This document shows, piece by piece, positions 61,571-64,000 of a stretch of DNA of 64,000 nucleotides. The translations under genes were made by a program, and so were the position numbers. The DNA is from JALZAI01 sp038212215 (GTDB lineage: Bacteria > Actinomycetota > Actinomycetes > Mycobacteriales > Jatrophihabitantaceae): positions 19,631 through 83,630 of the forward strand of contig JBBQUT010000020.1 of NCBI GenBank assembly GCA_038212215.1. The letters are read 5' to 3'. The notes under the pieces are model-generated. The model did not search any database. It was not told where the DNA came from and saw nothing but the letters and a program-made list of their open reading frames with translations. Numbering within the stretch: the first letter of the stretch is position 1; the number at the start of each line of letters is the position of its first letter.

Positions 61571-62449
61571 ATGAGGACTACATTCAGGCACCGAGGAATC
61601 GCCGGGACGGCTGTCGTTGCGGCAGTGACTCTTTCGGCAGCGTGTGCAACGGGGCCGGGGCGCGGAACATCGGGCACTCAACCGTCGCGGCCTCCTGGAT
61701 CGGGCACCTCGTCAGTGGGACGGGCTGCCTTGCCTGCGCTGCGGCTGTGGGCCGGATTTCCGGTCAACGCATCGCCACGCCCGCTGGTACTCACCGGGCA
61801 AACCATCAATGACCCGTCGACCGGATTCGGGAGTGGTGACGGCAGGCTCGCCTACCTGTCGGGCAGCTTCGAACTTGCTACCGCGCTGCCCTTGGGTAAC
61901 CGGAATTCGGATGGGCGACAGCTCATCACATCCAGCGAGGCGCTCGGCGCACTGCGGAGCATCGGTCGGGGCACACGGCCGGGCTCCACGAGATTGACGA
62001 TCACCGACGTACATCTCGGTACCAGCACGTTCTCTACCGACCGAGGGCCACGCTCCTTGCCCGCGTGGAACTTCACATTCGCAGGCGTGGCCCACCCCGC
62101 GAGCGTGCTCGCCGTACCTGCCGCAAGCCGGTGGCCGCACCCTGGCATGCCAACCGAGAACGGTGCTCAGCTCGGGGTGACGATTCCCGTCGGCGGACAT
62201 CAGGCGACGATCAGCTTCGTCGGCGCTCATCCCGGTTCCGGACCCTGTGACGCCGAGTACGCAGTCGACGTAGCGCAGTCGGCGACGGCTGCCTCGATGT
62301 CCGTGCGCCGGCTTCCGAATCCGAAGTCGTCGCCAACCACGGTATGCGACGCAGTCGGATACACCCGGACCCTGACCGTCACCCTCACCCCCGCGTTGGG
62401 CTATCGAGCGCTCGTCGATTCCAATGGAGCAGCTATACCGGCTACCTAA
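61571..62449 (+). CDS. Putative secreted lipoprotein, unknown function
   Basis: A 292-residue protein from ATG 61571. The N-terminus MRTTFRHRGIAGTAVVAAVT, then LSAACATG, is a lipoprotein signal with Cys near residue 25. A Gly/Ser/Pro linker and a beta-rich domain follow (LRLWAGFPVNASPRPLVLTG, LPAWNFTFAGVAHPASVLAV, LGVTIPVGGHQATISFVGAHPG, VGYTRTLTVTLTPALGYRALVD). Three Cys in the C-terminal part may pair. This pattern occurs in actinobacterial hypothetical lipoproteins. It may be a core or passenger gene rather than part of the phage-like module. Confidence 0.65.
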   Translation: MRTTFRHRGIAGTAVVAAVTLSAACATGPGRGTSGTQPSRPPGSGTSSVGRAALPALRLWAGFPVNASPRPLVLTGQTINDPSTGFGSGDGRLAYLSGSFELATALPLGNRNSDGRQLITSSEALGALRSIGRGTRPGSTRLTITDVHLGTSTFSTDRGPRSLPAWNFTFAGVAHPASVLAVPAASRWPHPGMPTENGAQLGVTIPVGGHQATISFVGAHPGSGPCDAEYAVDVAQSATAASMSVRRLPNPKSSPTTVCDAVGYTRTLTVTLTPALGYRALVDSNGAAIPAT

Positions 62450-62484
62450 TCCTCGGCGCGGCAGGAGGTTGGTAGGGTCCCCCA

Positions 62485-62640
62485 GTTCCCATCGTCACCT
62501 TCTGCACGTTCCACGCCCGCTACGCCGGGGAGTTCTTCGCGGCTGCGCTCCAGGATCTATACCGCTTCCATTTCGATGACCTCATCGACATCGGTCGTGA
62601 CTACCTGCTCGGCTTCGAGCCCACGGCACGCCGTCGCTGT
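62485..62640 (+). other. Short coding-like fragment, unassigned
   Basis: One plus-strand frame gives VPIVTFCTFHARYAGEFFAA, LQDLYRFHFDDLIDIGRDYL with strongly GC-rich third positions but no start and a disordered continuation. It looks like a gene fragment. Between 62641 and 62778 and between 62968 and 63130 nothing is recognisable. Confidence 0.3.
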
Positions 62641-62778
62641 CCATGTCGCCAAAGACGACGGGCTCACCGGGCCGTGTGGGGAGTTTGGACCCGCTCATGC
62701 ATTTCCCTAACCGCCCTGCTGGCACACCAGGTGATCGGGCCTGACTCATCCCCAGACCGTAGCTGGGAAGGATGACCG

Positions 62779-62967
62779 GACTACCACGCCGCTGAGGTGG
62801 TGCTGAAAATTGTGGGCCGTCGCTGCAAGATCGTGGGGTTCGACCGGCCCGGTGACGCCGACCTCGCCGCGGCGCGCACCGTCCTGGTCACCGGGTCAAG
62901 CGAGGAGTACGTCGCCACGCTGCAGTCGCTCATCCCTGAAACCGACGGCCGCGGGGCTGGCCGATGA
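62779..62967 (+). pseudogene. Partial copy of the terminase-small-subunit-like gene
   Basis: The frame DYHAAEVVLKIVGRRCKIVG, FDRPGDADLAAARTVLVTGS, EEYVATLQSLIPETDG, ending TGA at 62965-62967, repeats the end of the gene at 58863-59351. By hand alignment 168 bases align with about 19 differences, most at third codon positions. The copy is in the same orientation, 3.6 kb away, with no 5' part. It marks either a second related element that has been mostly lost or a duplication. Confidence 0.75.
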
Positions 62968-63130
62968 CCGCGTCCACCGTCAGCGCCGGCACGCTGCTGT
63001 CATCGACCGCGTGCTCGATGATGCGCGAGGGAGCATAGGGTGCGAATCACCGACGGATTCGCAGGAAGCAGAGACTGGGCGATGCGCTCACCACGGATTC
63101 CCGCTGTGCTGTGACCCTTTGGGAGAGCCG

Positions 63131-64000
63131 ATGTCCTCGACGCCGTCAGAGACTTCCTCCTCCTTGCTGTCTTCGCGTTCAGCCGCCGTGGTGCGAGCGA
63201 CCGCGGCGGTGGTGGCTGAGCACGCCGAGCAGATCACTGCCTGCTTCTATCCCCGCATGTTCGCCGAGCACCCGCAGTTGCTCCGAGTGTTCAACCAGGG
63301 CAACCAGGCCACCGGTGAACAGAGCCGCGCGCTCGCGGGCTCGGTCGTGGCCTACGCCGTGCAGCTGATCGACCCGGCCGCGCCGTCCTTCGCGCCGGTG
63401 ATGAAACGGATCGCCGGTAAGCACATGTCGCTCGGGATCCGCCCCGAGCAGTACACCATCGTCGGTCACCACCTGCTGGGCGCAGTGGCCGAGGTGCTTG
63501 GCGAAGCGGTCACCCCGGAGATCGCCGAGGCGTGGAATGAGGTCTATTGGCTCTTCGCCGCGCAACTGATTGCCGAGGAGGCCCGGCTCTATCTGCAGGC
63601 CGGCGTCGACCCGGCCCAGCCGACCCGCCCGTACCAGGTGGTCCGGCGCATCGAAGAGACCGCCGACGTGGTCTCGCTGGTCCTGGAACCGGCCGACGAC
63701 GGCGAGCTGCCGAGCATCAGCCCGGGGCAATACGTGTCGGTGTTCGTCGATTTGCCGACCGGCGAGCGGCAACCCCGCCAGTACACCGTGTCCTCCACCG
63801 CGTTGGGTACCCGGATGCAGATCACCGTGCGCCGAGTGATAGGCGTAAACGGCGCCCCGGACGGTCAGGTCTCCTCGTTCCTGCATGACCAGACCACGGT
63901 CGGCGACCTGCTCGAGGTCAGCGCCCCGGCCGGCGACTTCGTCGTCCAATCACCAGAGGGCCCGCTGCTGCTGGCCACTGCCGGGGCAGGAATCACCACC
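63131..64000 (+). CDS. hmp: Flavohaemoglobin (nitric oxide dioxygenase), 3' end beyond the window
   Basis: 290 residues are visible. Residues about 15-150 are a globin domain: ITACFYPRMFAEHPQLLRVF, NQGNQATGEQSRALAGSVVAYA, and the haem proximal His in AGKHMSLGIRPEQYTIVGHHLLGA with the family Tyr/Glu region near EAWNEVYWLFAAQLI. The reductase FAD domain starts at about 165 (YQVVRRIEETADVVSLVLEP) with the FAD-binding RQYTVSS. The NAD domain is only entered (LLLATAGAGITT). Start ATG 63131 follows GGGAGAG. Hmp converts NO to nitrate with O2 and NADH. No clear NsrR site was seen upstream. Confidence 0.93.
   Translation, partial: MSSTPSETSSSLLSSRSAAVVRATAAVVAEHAEQITACFYPRMFAEHPQLLRVFNQGNQATGEQSRALAGSVVAYAVQLIDPAAPSFAPVMKRIAGKHMSLGIRPEQYTIVGHHLLGAVAEVLGEAVTPEIAEAWNEVYWLFAAQLIAEEARLYLQAGVDPAQPTRPYQVVRRIEETADVVSLVLEPADDGELPSISPGQYVSVFVDLPTGERQPRQYTVSSTALGTRMQITVRRVIGVNGAPDGQVSSFLHDQTTVGDLLEVSAPAGDFVVQSPEGPLLLATAGAGITT

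Overview
The window comes from a high-GC Actinomycetota chromosome. The evidence is GC-rich third codon positions, a tad pilus locus of the actinobacterial kind, a CsoR/CopA copper module, ureABCFGD without ureE, and a prfB/ftsE/ftsX/smpB/ssrA neighbourhood. The genus cannot be fixed from the sequence alone. Core genes fill about 13.3-53.9 kb, and two accessory islands lie on either side.

Left island (1-13.3 kb). It abuts the 3' end of a tRNA-Ala(GGC) gene (13345-13417, minus strand), a classic integration site. It holds a frameshifted transposase, a two-gene locus that looks like anti-phage defence, a decayed resolvase and transposase, and three cell-envelope genes of the kind found in actinobacterial conjugative elements. 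A ParB-like protein and an excisionase-like HTH protein follow. The defence-like locus is an EVE protein with a degenerate DUF3883-like domain, then a 1772-residue protein with an N-terminal GHKL ATPase (sacsin/NO VEIN type) and a C-terminal DUF3883 nuclease-like domain. No integrase is recognisable, so the island looks stranded.

Core, 13.3-28.7 kb: an HU protein; a copper and redox block (MauE-DsbA fusion, SCO1, PCuAC chaperone, CopC-CopD fusion, CopA, CsoR with its operator); exonuclease III; a secreted S53 peptidase; folA-thyA; two tandem M1 metallopeptidases; and tmRNA. Between tmRNA and smpB, which are usually close together, sit about 5.7 kb rich in cyclic-nucleotide-related proteins: a PIG-L deacetylase with an inserted cNMP-binding domain, a cysteine-synthase-like enzyme, a stand-alone cNMP-binding protein, a DUF2652 cyclase-like protein and an MFS-cNMP fusion.

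Core, 34.3-53.9 kb: smpB, ftsX and ftsE; a DrrAB-like ABC exporter; prfB; a complete urease operon; a LuxR-type regulator; a FIST/GGDEF signalling pair carrying apparent frameshifts; and a tad operon whose cpaF ATPase gene is cut off at the Walker A motif.

Right island (53.87 kb to about 63 kb). It begins at the broken cpaF with the C-terminal half of a large serine recombinase. It then carries small phage-like genes, a TOPRIM/DUF3987-type replication protein, an HTH protein, a terminase-small-subunit-like protein, several poorly known small ORFs, an IS remnant and a partial second copy of the terminase-like gene. A flavohaemoglobin gene (hmp) runs off the right end.

Several apparent single-base frameshifts occur, including in core genes (FIST, GGDEF). 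Some may therefore be assembly errors rather than real decay.
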